Assembly (NCBI GenBank): GCA_964630925.1
Contig: CAZVZK010000023.1
Location: forward strand, 1 to 64,000
Direction of reading: 5' to 3'
Source: RGDT01 sp964630925
Lineage (GTDB): Bacteria > Planctomycetota > Planctomycetia > Gemmatales > Gemmataceae
Length of the DNA stretch: 64,000 nucleotides
Shown: positions 33,371-44,388 of the stretch, one piece after another
Position numbering within the stretch: the stretch's first letter is position 1
Layout: the number at the start of each line of letters is the position of its first letter
Made by a program: the position numbers and the translations under genes
Notes under the pieces: generated by a model
The model's database searches: none
The model's input: the letters and a program-made list of their open reading frames with translations, nothing else
Told to the model about the DNA's origin: nothing

Positions 33371-35185
33371 ATGCAAGCTCCCGACAGCATCAAGACCGAC
33401 CCGCGCGGCATCACCGACACGGCGGCCGCCCCGCTGCCCTCGCCGGCGGTGCCCCAGGCCCCCACCCTCGACGCCAGCGGCAACCGCACGTCGCCCGACC
33501 ATGACAACCCCGGCTGGCCGCCCGGCGTGCCGTACATCGTGGGCAACGAGGCCTGCGAGCGTTTCAGCTATTACGGCATGAACGCCATCCTGTACGTCCA
33601 CCTCGTCTCGCTCTACGCCCTCGCCGGGGCCGTCGAGGCCACCGCCAAGGCATACGCCACCAGCACCACCCACCTGTTCAAGGCCGGCGTCTACGCCCTG
33701 CCCATGATCGGCGCCATCCTCGCCGACCGGCTGCTCGGCAAGTACCAGACCATCCTCTGGCTGTCGCTCGTCTACTGCGCCGGCCACGCCGTCCTCTCCG
33801 GCGTGGACGCCGTCCTCGACCCCAACGCCAAGTTGTACATCATGTACGTCGGCCTCGGCCTCATCGCCGTCGGCTCCGGCGGCATCAAGCCCTGTGTCTC
33901 CGCCAACGTCGGCGACCAGTTCGGCAAGGCCAACTGGGACAAGGTCACGACCATCTACCAGATCTTCTACTTCTCCATCAACTTCGGCTCCTTCTTCTCC
34001 ACCCTCCTCATCCCTTACACCAAGGAGGCCTTCGGAGCCGGCGTCGCCTTCGCCATCCCCGGCATCCTGATGTTCATCGCCACCGTCATCTTCTGGATGG
34101 GCCGCAAGAAGTACGTCCACGTCCCCCCCTCGCCCGGCGGCGCCATCGGCTCCCTCGACGCCGCCAGCAGCATCTGCTTCTTCATGGCCGTCGGCCACCT
34201 GTTCGTCTCCAAGCTGTTCGTCAAGCAGTTCGACGACTGGATGCTGGCGGCGGCCGGGGTTGCCGGCCTGTACTGGGTGATCCTCCTCGTCATCTCCGCC
34301 GCCTTCCTCGCCGTGGGCCTGTGGCTGTTCCTCGTCCGCCAGAAGATGAAGGCCGACGACGGCTTCCTGGCCATCATGGTCTACACCTTCGGCGCCCTCT
34401 TCTCGGGCAGGTCGGGGCCGGCCCCGGCGAAGAAGGAGGACGACCTCGGCTGGTTCTGGCGGCCCGCCGTCGCCCGCTTCGGCCGCGAGGCCACCGAGGG
34501 GCCCATCGCCGTCCTCAAGGTGCTGTCGGTGTTCTTCCTAATCTCCGTCTTCTGGGCGCTGTTCGACCAGCACTCGTCGACGTGGATCCGCCAGGCCGAG
34601 GACATGAACCTCACGTTCATCACCGGCGGGCTGCTGTCGGCCATCAACTCGACGTTCGGCACGACGTGGGACGGCAAGCTGCTGCCCTCGCAGATCCCCG
34701 CCCTGAACCCGCTCATGGTCATGGTCCTCATCCCGCTGGTGAACCTCGCCTACGTCGGGTTCGAGCGGGCCGGCTACAAGCTCTCCGCCCTGAGCCGCAT
34801 GACCATCGGCATGTTCATCACCGCCCTGTCGTTCGTCTCGGTGGCCGTCCTTCAGGGGTGGATCGGTGACTCCGGCAAGGGGGTCGTGGGCATCGCCTGG
34901 CAGCTCATCCCCTACTTCCTGATCACGCTGGGCGAGGTGCTCGTGTCGATCACCGCGCTGGAGTTCGCCTACACGCAGGCGCCGAAGAAGATGAAGTCCA
35001 CCATCATGGGCTTCTTCCTCCTCACCGTGTCGCTGGGTAACGTGCTGGTGGCGTTCCTCGCCGGCTTCGAGAAGCTGCCGCTCACCGACTTCTTCTGGAT
35101 CTTCGCCTACCTGATGGGCGGGGCCGCCGTCCTGTTCGGCCTGCGTGCCTTCTTCTACGTCCCGAAGGATTACGCCCAGGAGTGA
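33371..35185 (+). CDS. POT-family peptide transporter (first of two)
   Basis: This 604-aa proton-coupled oligopeptide transporter (PTR2/POT branch of the major facilitator superfamily) has the signature ExxERFSYYGMNAILYVHL at ~58-77. Many membrane segments follow, along with the second family signature GGIKPCVSANVGDQF near 174. It carries an extra-long N-terminus and a ~50-residue loop in the middle (SGRSGPAPAKKEDDLGWFWR). It imports di- or tripeptides driven by the proton gradient. Its TGA overlaps or abuts the start of the next POT gene. Confidence 0.9.
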   Translation: MQAPDSIKTDPRGITDTAAAPLPSPAVPQAPTLDASGNRTSPDHDNPGWPPGVPYIVGNEACERFSYYGMNAILYVHLVSLYALAGAVEATAKAYATSTTHLFKAGVYALPMIGAILADRLLGKYQTILWLSLVYCAGHAVLSGVDAVLDPNAKLYIMYVGLGLIAVGSGGIKPCVSANVGDQFGKANWDKVTTIYQIFYFSINFGSFFSTLLIPYTKEAFGAGVAFAIPGILMFIATVIFWMGRKKYVHVPPSPGGAIGSLDAASSICFFMAVGHLFVSKLFVKQFDDWMLAAAGVAGLYWVILLVISAAFLAVGLWLFLVRQKMKADDGFLAIMVYTFGALFSGRSGPAPAKKEDDLGWFWRPAVARFGREATEGPIAVLKVLSVFFLISVFWALFDQHSSTWIRQAEDMNLTFITGGLLSAINSTFGTTWDGKLLPSQIPALNPLMVMVLIPLVNLAYVGFERAGYKLSALSRMTIGMFITALSFVSVAVLQGWIGDSGKGVVGIAWQLIPYFLITLGEVLVSITALEFAYTQAPKKMKSTIMGFFLLTVSLGNVLVAFLAGFEKLPLTDFFWIFAYLMGGAAVLFGLRAFFYVPKDYAQE

Positions 35186-35187
35186 GC

Positions 35188-36585
<1,398 letters not shown>

Positions 36586-36592
36586 ACGGTCC

Positions 36593-37171
36593 ATGTCCGA
36601 CGTGACGCGGCTCCTGGACGCGGCGGCGGCTGGCGACCGGCGGGCCGCCGCCGACCTCCTCCCCCTTGTCTACGACGAGCTGCGGCGGCTCGCCGAGGCA
36701 CGCATGGCCGCCGAGAAGCCCGGCCACACGCTCGACGCCACCGCCCTGGTCCACGAGGCGTATCTCCGTCTCGTCGGGCCGGCCGACGCCGAGCGCTGGG
36801 ACGGACGCGGGCACTTCTTCGCGGCCGCCGCCGAGGCCATGCGCCGCATCCTCGTCGAGGCCGCCCGGCGCAAGAAACGCGAGAAGCACGGCGGCGGGTT
36901 GGGTCGCGTCGATCTGGACGCGGCCCAGCCGGAGGCGCCCGATCCCCGCCACGACCTCGTGGCGCTCGACGAGGCACTCACCCGGTTGGCGGCGGAGGAC
37001 CAACAGGCGGCCCGGCTGGTCGAGCTGCGTTACTTCGCCGGCCTATCCATCCCCGAGGCGGCCCAGGCGCTGGGCACCTCGCCGCGGACGGCGGACCGCC
37101 TCTGGGCCTACGCCCGCGCCTGGCTGTACCGCGACCTGTCGTCCCGGGATGAGGCCCCCGGCGGTCCATAA
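36593..37171 (+). CDS. ECF RNA polymerase sigma factor (Sig-70_X6/TIGR02999 type)
   Basis: This 192-aa sigma factor shows a family-typical region 2 (ADLLPLVYDELRRLAEARMA, HTLDATALVHEAYLRLV, HFFAAAAEAMRRILVEAARR) and region 4 (LVELRYFAGLSIPEAAQALG, then SPRTADRLWAYARAWLYRDL). This class is typically found next to Hanks-type kinases in planctomycetes. It begins 7 bp after the second POT gene and ends 63 bp before the large kinase gene, so a POT-POT-sigma-kinase transcript is possible. No anti-sigma gene was seen. Confidence 0.93.
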   Translation: MSDVTRLLDAAAAGDRRAAADLLPLVYDELRRLAEARMAAEKPGHTLDATALVHEAYLRLVGPADAERWDGRGHFFAAAAEAMRRILVEAARRKKREKHGGGLGRVDLDAAQPEAPDPRHDLVALDEALTRLAAEDQQAARLVELRYFAGLSIPEAAQALGTSPRTADRLWAYARAWLYRDLSSRDEAPGGP

Positions 37172-37234
37172 AAAGATGGCGTGATTCCCGGCGCGGCGGC
37201 GCATGGAGGGGCGGACGCCTCGGAGGCCCGGCCA

Positions 37235-40200
37235 GTGAACGAGCGCGACATCTTCCTCGCCCTTCTCGACATCCCCGACGCCGCGGCGAGGGCGGCGTAC
37301 CTGGAGCGGGCCTGCGCCGGCGACGAGGCCCTGCGGGGCCGCGTCGAGTCGCTGCTGCGCTCGCACGAGGCCGCCGGCAGCTTCCTCGCGCCCGATCCCC
37401 TGGCGGGCGACGGCCCGACGCAGACGCTCGACGCCGGGGCCGACGCCCCCGAGGACGAGGCGCTGGGCTTCCTCGAGCCGCCCGGCCGGCCGGATTCGCT
37501 GGGCCGGCTGGGCCACCACGAGGTGCTGGAGGTGCTGGGCCGCGGCGGCTTCGGCATCGTCTTCCGCGCCTTCGACGAGCGTCTCCAGCGCGTGGCGGCG
37601 GTCAAGGTGCTGTCGCCCGCCCTGGCGGTGACCTCGCCGGCGCGCAAGCGGTTCCTCCGCGAGGCGCGGTCGTCGGCGGCGGTGCGGCACGAGAACGTGG
37701 TGCAGGTGTACGCGGTCGAGGAGAGGCCGCTGCCCTACCTGGTGATGGAGCTGGTTCCCGGCGAGACGCTCCAGGAACGCATCGACCGCACCGGGCCGTT
37801 GGAGGCCGGCGAGGCGCTGCGGATCGCCCGGCAGATCGCCGAGGGCCTGGCCGCCGCCCACGACAAAGGGCTGGTCCACCGCGACATCAAGCCGTCGAAC
37901 ATCCTGCTGGACGCCGCCTCGGGGCAGGTGAAGATCACCGACTTCGGGCTGGCGCGGGCCGCGGACGACGCCAGCCTGACGCGCAGCGGCGTGGTTGCCG
38001 GCACGCCGATGTACATGGCGCCGGAGCAGGCGAAGGGGGAGGCGCTGGACCAGCGGGCCGACCTGTTCAGCCTGGGCAGCGTGATGTACGTCATGCTGGC
38101 GGGCCGGCCGCCCTTCCGGGCGGAGAACACGCCCGCGGTGTTGAAGCGTGTGGCGGAGGACGCCCCCCGGCCGATCCGGGAGGTCATCCCCGAGGTGCCC
38201 CAGTGGCTGTGCCGGGTCGTGGAGAAGCTGCACGCCAAGGAGCCGGGGAAGCGCTTCCAGACGGCACGCGAGGTGGCGGATCTGCTGGCGGACTGCGAGG
38301 CGCAGATCCGCGCGCACGGGGCGATCAAGGACTTCTCGCGTATCCCCGGCGGGCCGCCGCCCCGGCGGGGCCTCTGGCGGGCGGCCGCCGTCCTGTGGGC
38401 CCTCGGCGTGTTGACGCTGCTGGCCTGGGGCACCGGCCACCTGGAGGCGCTGGGCCGCGCCCTCGGCCTCGTCGTGGCCTGGGGCAAGCTCCGGGTCGAG
38501 GTGGACGACCGCGAGACCAACATCGTCGTGGAGGGCGGCCGGGTGGCCGACTCGGCGCCGGGCTCCGGGGGCGTCCATGTCTTCCGGCTGCCCGCGGGCT
38601 CGTATCGGGTGCGGGTCACCAAGGCCGGGGGGGTCCTCCAGGAGACCGCGGTGCGGGTCGAGGCCGACAGCGAGGCGAGCGTGCGGTTCACGCTCGGCCT
38701 CGCCGGGGGCGGCTGGAAGCCGGCCGAGGGCGGTGAAGTCCCCGGCTGGGGCCGCGTCATCGACCCCGAGGGCGGCTGCAAGGTGGAGACGGAGGGCGGC
38801 CGCCTCCGGCTGACGCCGCCCGTGGAGTACCGCGACCTGAGCGCGTGGTACAAGGTGTACAACGCCCCGCGCCTCACCCGCGAGGTGCGCGGCGACTTCC
38901 GCGTGCGGGTCAAGGTGCTGCCGTTCCCCGCCGCCCCGGCCGGCCCGCCCGGGGCGTCGTACCGCAGCGTCGATCTCTTCCTGTGGAAGGACGAGAAGCA
39001 CTTCGTCCGCGTCGGGCGGACCTCAGGGACCGACGCCGGCGGCAAGCCGGAGCTGACCCACAACGTCGTCGCCTTCCGGCCGGGGCAGGAGGCGTCCGCG
39101 GCAGCCCCGGAAGGCCTGCGCCGCTGCGACCCCGCCGCCCCAAGCCATCTGGAGCTGGAGCGGCGTGGGGACACGGTTTCCGTGCGCGCCAGCGCCGACG
39201 GGGTGGCGTGGTCGGAGCCGCTGCTCCTGCCGGCCCCGAGGCTGCCCGAGGCGGTGAGCGTCGGGGTGGTGGCCGTCCGCGGCGGGTGGAGCGACCGGTT
39301 CTCGGCCGAGCTGGAGGGCTTCGAGGTCACGCCGCTGGCGACGGCGGAGGACGAGGGCTGGGTGCCGTTGCTGAACGGCAAGGACCTCACGGGCTGGGTG
39401 CTGGGCGGCGGCCCGCCGGCGTGGAAGGTGCGTGACGGCGAGCTGCACGGCGAGCTGGCGAAGGCCGAGCCGCGGGCGGCCTTCCTGCGCCTGGCCGGCC
39501 CTGAGCCGGGCGACTTCGATCTGCGCTTCGAGGTCCGCATCGAGGCGGGGTGGGCGCACGTCAACTTCCGCACCGAGCCGGGGCCCGGCGTCTGGAAGGG
39601 CTACCGCTGGGACGTGTGCGGGCCGTTATACAGCAACGTCCTCCGCCATTACCTCTGCCGCGAGGCGGAGGACGACCCTGTACGGGCCGAGGGCTGGCAC
39701 CGGGTAGAGATGTCGGCGCGGGGGGGGCGTTTCAAGTTCAAGGTGGGCGAGAGGGTCACCGCCGACGTGACCGACCCGGACGCGGGCAAGCACCTGGGCC
39801 GCGGCGCGCTGCGCCTCCAGATCAACCCCGGCACGAAGGTGGCGTTCCGGAAGATCGAGATCCGCGAGATGCTCCCGCCACCCGCCGACGCCCCATTCAC
39901 GCCGGCCAGGGCCAGGGAGCTCCAGCAGGGGTGGGCGAGGCATCTCGGCGTGCCGGCCGAATTCGTCAACTCCGCCCGCATGCGTATGCGGCTCATCCCG
40001 CCGGGCGGGTTCGACGTGGGCACGGGCGCGGATGACATCCTCAAGTTGTTGACCGACATCAAGGACATGAACGATGCACGGAATGTCCGGTCGGAAGCCC
40101 CCAGGGCTCGGGCCCGGCTCGACGCCGCCTTCTACCTCGCCAGCCACGAGGTCACCGTCGCCCAGTTCCGCGCCTTCGTGGCCGCCACCGGCCACCGCAC

Positions 40201-41923
40201 GGACGCCGAGAAGTCCGGGGTGGGCGGATTCAGCTTCCATGAGGGCCGCTGGGTGCGGAGGCCCGAGCACACATGGTCCTCGCCCGGCCCGTGGCAATCC
40301 GAGGACGACCACCCGGTGGCCCACGTCAGTTGGGCCGACGCGATGGCATTCTGCGCCTGGCTGAGCAAGAAGGAAGGGAGGCGGTACACCCTGCCGGACG
40401 AGCGGCAATGGGAGCACGCGGCGCGGGCCGGCACGTCGGGCCTCTACGGGCCGGAAGACGACCCGGCGTCGGCCGACGCCATCGCCTGGACGAATGAGAA
40501 CACGAGGCAGCCGCGGCCCGTAGGCAGCAAGCAGGCCAACGCCTGGGGCCTGCACGACATGCTCGGCAACGTCTGGGAGTGGTGCGCGGACGAGGGCGGC
40601 ATCCCGGGCACGCGGGTCCAGCGGGGCGGGACGTGGTACAGGCCGCGGTGGTTCTCTCGCTGTGCGGCACGCGCCTTCGGCTCCCCGGCCTTGACGGACG
40701 CGGGGATCGGCTTCCGGATCGCCCTCGTCGGGGACTTGAAGGCGAAGCCTCCCGCGACACGCCCATTCGTCGTCACCGCCACGGAGCTTACGAAGCAGCA
40801 GCAATTCGCCACCCTGGCCGAGGCCTTGGCCGCCGCCCCGGCGGGCGCCGTCATCGAGGTCCGCGGCGACGGGCCGTTCGACGTCAAGGCGTTCTCGGTG
40901 GACAGGCCGCTGACGATCCGGGCGGGCGACGGCTCCCGCCCCGTGCTGGAGCTGGTCCCGGCCGCCGGCTTCGACGACACCCGCGTCCGCGTCCACGACG
41001 TTCTCGCCCTGGAGGGCCTGGACATCCGGGCCCGCTGCGAGAGGCCCTCCAGCCTGTTCCTGGTGATGCGCGGCCCCGGTGCGGTGCTGGCCCACCACTG
41101 CCGTCTGGCAAACGCGGGCGGCGGGCACGTCCTCAACGGCGGCGCCGCCCGCGTCGAGGTCCGCCACTCGTCGCTGATCGGCAACGGCAGCGCGTTCATC
41201 TGGCAGCCTTACACGGGCGGGGGCCGCTCCGTGGTCGATCAGTCCGTGCTGTGCGGGCATGCCGGCCTGCTGACCCATGTCTGGTCGCGCCCCCCCGGCA
41301 AGGCGGCCCTGTCCGTCCGTGACAGCACCGTCCTGGGGACCACCTCCGCGCTGGGCCTCTACTGGGGGCACACCGGCAAGAGCCCGCCCGAGGGCAAGGT
41401 GCCCCCCGAGGTGACGCTGGACGTGGGCGGCAGCGTGCTGTATGGCCGGGGGAACTTCCTCGCCCTGTGGCGCTACGACGACAAGGAGGGGCCCGAGGAG
41501 CCGCTGCGGTTCCTGCGGTGCTGGCACTGGCGCTCCGGGGGCCTCCTCGTCGGCCCGGCGGCGCGGATGTTCTGGGATTACGAGGCCAACCAACCGCCCG
41601 GCGGCAAGGCGTTCCGGCTGCCGGAGGACTGGAACAAGCCGTGGAAGGCCGGCGCGGCCCCGCTGGTGGGGGTGCCGCGCTTCGAGGGCGGCGACGTGCT
41701 GGGGATGACGCCCGAGGCGCGGGCCGGCCTGCCCGCGTCCGCCTTCCGCCTGACGAAGGACAGCCCCGGCAAGGGCAAGGGTGCCGGAGGGAAGGACCTC
41801 GGGGCGGACGTGTCCCTCGTCGGGCCGGGCGCACCCTACGAAGCGTGGCGCCAATCACCGGGCTACGCCGCGTGGCGGAGGTACGTCGCCGGCCTGATGG
41901 CGGACGGCCCGACGAAACGCTGA
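37235..41923 (+). CDS. Giant Ser/Thr kinase with DUF1349-like, DUF1080, FGE-sulfatase and beta-helix domains
   Basis: This 1562-aa protein starts with GTG, preceded by GGAGG. The order is: N-terminal lead MNERDIFLALLDIPD; Hanks kinase at ~93-360 (LGRGGFGIVFRA, AVKVL, HRDIKPSNILLD, ITDFGLARA, MAPEQA); one membrane segment near 385; a small PEGA-like strand; a DUF1349/concanavalin-like region (~480-700); a DUF1080/3-keto-disaccharide hydrolase-like domain opening WVPLLNGKDLTGWVLGG; an FGE-sulfatase domain (~910-1170) with EVTVAQFRAF, LPDERQWEHAARAG, NVWEWCADEG and GGTWYRP; and a right-handed beta-helix-like tail. Apart from the kinase, everything is predicted to lie outside the membrane. The extracellular part may sense or remodel polysaccharide; this is inference. 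Confidence 0.88.
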   Translation: MNERDIFLALLDIPDAAARAAYLERACAGDEALRGRVESLLRSHEAAGSFLAPDPLAGDGPTQTLDAGADAPEDEALGFLEPPGRPDSLGRLGHHEVLEVLGRGGFGIVFRAFDERLQRVAAVKVLSPALAVTSPARKRFLREARSSAAVRHENVVQVYAVEERPLPYLVMELVPGETLQERIDRTGPLEAGEALRIARQIAEGLAAAHDKGLVHRDIKPSNILLDAASGQVKITDFGLARAADDASLTRSGVVAGTPMYMAPEQAKGEALDQRADLFSLGSVMYVMLAGRPPFRAENTPAVLKRVAEDAPRPIREVIPEVPQWLCRVVEKLHAKEPGKRFQTAREVADLLADCEAQIRAHGAIKDFSRIPGGPPPRRGLWRAAAVLWALGVLTLLAWGTGHLEALGRALGLVVAWGKLRVEVDDRETNIVVEGGRVADSAPGSGGVHVFRLPAGSYRVRVTKAGGVLQETAVRVEADSEASVRFTLGLAGGGWKPAEGGEVPGWGRVIDPEGGCKVETEGGRLRLTPPVEYRDLSAWYKVYNAPRLTREVRGDFRVRVKVLPFPAAPAGPPGASYRSVDLFLWKDEKHFVRVGRTSGTDAGGKPELTHNVVAFRPGQEASAAAPEGLRRCDPAAPSHLELERRGDTVSVRASADGVAWSEPLLLPAPRLPEAVSVGVVAVRGGWSDRFSAELEGFEVTPLATAEDEGWVPLLNGKDLTGWVLGGGPPAWKVRDGELHGELAKAEPRAAFLRLAGPEPGDFDLRFEVRIEAGWAHVNFRTEPGPGVWKGYRWDVCGPLYSNVLRHYLCREAEDDPVRAEGWHRVEMSARGGRFKFKVGERVTADVTDPDAGKHLGRGALRLQINPGTKVAFRKIEIREMLPPPADAPFTPARARELQQGWARHLGVPAEFVNSARMRMRLIPPGGFDVGTGADDILKLLTDIKDMNDARNVRSEAPRARARLDAAFYLASHEVTVAQFRAFVAATGHRTDAEKSGVGGFSFHEGRWVRRPEHTWSSPGPWQSEDDHPVAHVSWADAMAFCAWLSKKEGRRYTLPDERQWEHAARAGTSGLYGPEDDPASADAIAWTNENTRQPRPVGSKQANAWGLHDMLGNVWEWCADEGGIPGTRVQRGGTWYRPRWFSRCAARAFGSPALTDAGIGFRIALVGDLKAKPPATRPFVVTATELTKQQQFATLAEALAAAPAGAVIEVRGDGPFDVKAFSVDRPLTIRAGDGSRPVLELVPAAGFDDTRVRVHDVLALEGLDIRARCERPSSLFLVMRGPGAVLAHHCRLANAGGGHVLNGGAARVEVRHSSLIGNGSAFIWQPYTGGGRSVVDQSVLCGHAGLLTHVWSRPPGKAALSVRDSTVLGTTSALGLYWGHTGKSPPEGKVPPEVTLDVGGSVLYGRGNFLALWRYDDKEGPEEPLRFLRCWHWRSGGLLVGPAARMFWDYEANQPPGGKAFRLPEDWNKPWKAGAAPLVGVPRFEGGDVLGMTPEARAGLPASAFRLTKDSPGKGKGAGGKDLGADVSLVGPGAPYEAWRQSPGYAAWRRYVAGLMADGPTKR

Positions 41924-41927
41924 CGCC

Positions 41928-41957
41928 TTGTCGCGCCGTGCCGATGGCCCCTAGCAT
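41928..41957 (+). promoter_or_regulatory. Candidate promoter for the kinase-DUF1559 gene
   Basis: TTGTCG (41928-41933) and TAGCAT (41952-41957) are spaced 18 bases apart in the 72-bp gap, with the -10 about 39 bases before the ATG. Suggests the second large kinase can be expressed on its own. Confidence 0.4.
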
Positions 41958-41995
41958 GCCGGTGGATGAGACGGTCAACGCCCTGGTGGCTTGCC

Positions 41996-44314
41996 ATGAA
42001 CGAGCGCGACATCTTCCTGGCCCTGCTCGACCTCCCCGACGCGGAGGGCCGCGCCGCCTTCCTCGACAGGCACTGCGCCGGCGACGACGCCCTGCGTGTC
42101 CGCGTCGAAAGCCTCCTCCGCTCGCACGAGGCCGCCGGCGGCTTCCTCACCCCGCCCGGGACCGGCCCCACGATGGCATACGGCGGACCGGATGCGGGGG
42201 AGGCCGGCGCGACGCGGACGGAAGGGGCGCCCGCGGGCGATGGCGACGAGGCCCTCGCCTTCCTCGCGCCCGGCGGGCGTCCCGGTTCGCTGGGCCGGCT
42301 GCGGCACTACGAGATGCTGGAGGTCCTCGGCAGGGGCGGCTTCGGCGTCGTCTACCGCGCCTTCGACGGGCGGCTCCAGCGGGATGTCGCGGTGAAGGTG
42401 CTGGCCCCGTCGCTGGCCGCCGTGCCGCAGGCCCGCAAGCGCTTCCTGCGCGAGGCACGGTCGGCGGCGGCGGTGCGGCACGAGAACGTCGTGGCGGTCT
42501 ACGAGGTCGAGGAGGAGCCGCTGCCGCACCTGGCGATGGAGCTGGTGCCCGGCGAGTCGCTCCAGCAGCGGCTGGGCCGGGCCGGATCCCTGCCCGTCGC
42601 GGAGGCGGTGCGGATCGCCAGGGAGGTCGCGGAGGGTCTGGCGGCCGCCCACGCCGCCGGGCTGGTCCATCGGGACATCAAGCCGTCGAACATCCTGATC
42701 GACGCAAGCCAGCATCGGGCGAGGATCGCCGACTTCGGGCTGGCGCGGGCGGTGGACGACGCCAGCCTGACGCGGAGTGGGGCGGTGGCCGGCACGCCGA
42801 TGTACATGGCGCCCGAGCAGGCGCGCGGCGAGGCGGTGGACGGCCGCGCCGACTTGTTCAGCCTCGGCAGCGTCCTGTATGCGATGCTGGCCGGGCGGCC
42901 ACCGTTCGGAGGCGACAGCACGCCCGCGGTGTTGAAGCGCGTGGCCGACGACGACCCCCCGCCCCTCCGCGAGGCGGTGCCCGGCGTGCCCGAGTGGCTG
43001 TGCCGCGTTGTCGCCAAACTTCATGAGAAGGACCCGGGGAAGCGGTTCAGGAGCGCCCGCGAGGTGGCGGACCTCCTGGCGGACTGCGAGACGCAGGTGA
43101 AGACCCACGGCGATGTGCGCGACCAGTCGCGTCTGCCCGCGCCGCCCCCGCGGGTGTGGCCGTGGCGGCGGATCGTGGCCGCCGCGGCCCTCCTGTTGCC
43201 GTTGGCCCTCTGGGGCGGGTGGGCCCTCACGCGGCCGGATACCGGGGCCGGCCGGGGAGGGGAGCGCCCTGCCCCAGGAGATGCGTTGGAGCGCGAGGAC
43301 CTGGAGCAGCTACGGGGCGAGTGGGTGGCGCGTCTGGCCGAGCTGGACGGCAAGCCGCTGCCGATCAAGGAGCTGGAGGAGATGGAGCTGCGTGTCGGCG
43401 AGCGTGACTTCGAGGTCCGCCAGAAGGGGAAGGATGAGCATTCGCTGGCCGGCACGTTCCGGATCGACGTCGCGAAGAAGCAGCTGCTGCTCTACCCCCG
43501 AGGCGAGAAGGTGCCGATCCGCGTCGGCTACCGGTTCCGCGGGGGGCGGCTGCGTCTGGACTTCGCCGGGCTGGCCGGGCCCGGGGTGGGCGGGCCTCAG
43601 AAGGGGCCGCCGCTCCGCATCGCCGATCGCACCCAAAGCCAGAACAACCTCAAGCAGCTCGCGTTGGCCATACTGATCTATCAGGATCAGCACAAGTCGC
43701 TGCCCCCGCCCGCACTGACATCCACCGGCACGGGCGACGGCAAGCCGCTGCTGAGCTGGCGTGTGGCCATCCTGCCGTACATCGAGGAGGGCGAGCTGTA
43801 CAAGGAGTTCAGGCTCGACGAGCCGTGGGACAGCGCACACAACAAGAAGTTGCTGGCCAGGATGCCCCGGATCTTCATGGCCCCTGGCATCACCACCCCC
43901 ATGCCCGGGATGACGCACTACCGGGCGTTCGTCGGCCCCGGCACCGTATTCGAGCGCAGGCCGGGCCGGCGTGGGGGGGTGCCGCTGAACGAGATCTACG
44001 ACGGCACCTCGAACACCCTGCTGCTCGCCGAGGCGGCCGAGCCCGTGGCGTGGACCTGCCCGGACGACCTGCCGTTCGACGCGAAAACGCCACTGACGAA
44101 ACTGGGGGTGTCCGCCATCGGGGCCCCCGTCGTGTTCTGCGACGGGAGCGTCCGCACTCTGGCGCCGGACCCCCCGGAGGCGTCGCTGCGCGGGCTCATC
44201 ACGCGCAACGGGGGCGAGCTGGTGACGATCCCCTACCTGACCGACGCCCCGCAGGCCCCGCCCCTGTACCTCGAGCTGCAGCGGCGTGGGGAGGCCCCGG
44301 GGCCGGGGGGCTAG
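41996..44314 (+). CDS. Ser/Thr kinase fused to TIGR03067-like and DUF1559 domains
   Basis: This 772-aa protein has a lead paralogous to the preceding kinase (MNERDIFLALLDLPD, LLRSHEAAGGFL). The kinase domain at ~98-370 is catalytically complete (LGRGGFGVVYRA, HRDIKPSNILI, IADFGLARA, MAPEQA). One membrane segment follows near 390-405. Residues ~425-530 resemble the planctomycete TIGR03067 domain (LRGEWVARLAELDGKPLP, LAGTFRIDVAKKQ). Residues ~535-760 carry a DUF1559 domain without its pilin-like leader: SQNNLKQLALAILIYQDQHK, then NTLLLAEAAEP and VVFCDGSVRTL. DUF1559 proteins are normally stand-alone secreted pseudopilins, so its use as a kinase sensor is unusual. Confidence 0.88.
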   Translation: MNERDIFLALLDLPDAEGRAAFLDRHCAGDDALRVRVESLLRSHEAAGGFLTPPGTGPTMAYGGPDAGEAGATRTEGAPAGDGDEALAFLAPGGRPGSLGRLRHYEMLEVLGRGGFGVVYRAFDGRLQRDVAVKVLAPSLAAVPQARKRFLREARSAAAVRHENVVAVYEVEEEPLPHLAMELVPGESLQQRLGRAGSLPVAEAVRIAREVAEGLAAAHAAGLVHRDIKPSNILIDASQHRARIADFGLARAVDDASLTRSGAVAGTPMYMAPEQARGEAVDGRADLFSLGSVLYAMLAGRPPFGGDSTPAVLKRVADDDPPPLREAVPGVPEWLCRVVAKLHEKDPGKRFRSAREVADLLADCETQVKTHGDVRDQSRLPAPPPRVWPWRRIVAAAALLLPLALWGGWALTRPDTGAGRGGERPAPGDALEREDLEQLRGEWVARLAELDGKPLPIKELEEMELRVGERDFEVRQKGKDEHSLAGTFRIDVAKKQLLLYPRGEKVPIRVGYRFRGGRLRLDFAGLAGPGVGGPQKGPPLRIADRTQSQNNLKQLALAILIYQDQHKSLPPPALTSTGTGDGKPLLSWRVAILPYIEEGELYKEFRLDEPWDSAHNKKLLARMPRIFMAPGITTPMPGMTHYRAFVGPGTVFERRPGRRGGVPLNEIYDGTSNTLLLAEAAEPVAWTCPDDLPFDAKTPLTKLGVSAIGAPVVFCDGSVRTLAPDPPEASLRGLITRNGGELVTIPYLTDAPQAPPLYLELQRRGEAPGPGG

Positions 44315-44388
44315 CCTTGCCGCCGGGGGCGGCCGTGCTACGCTATTAGCTATCCCGCACCTGCCGCCGGACCGCCTCGGGGGAATGG

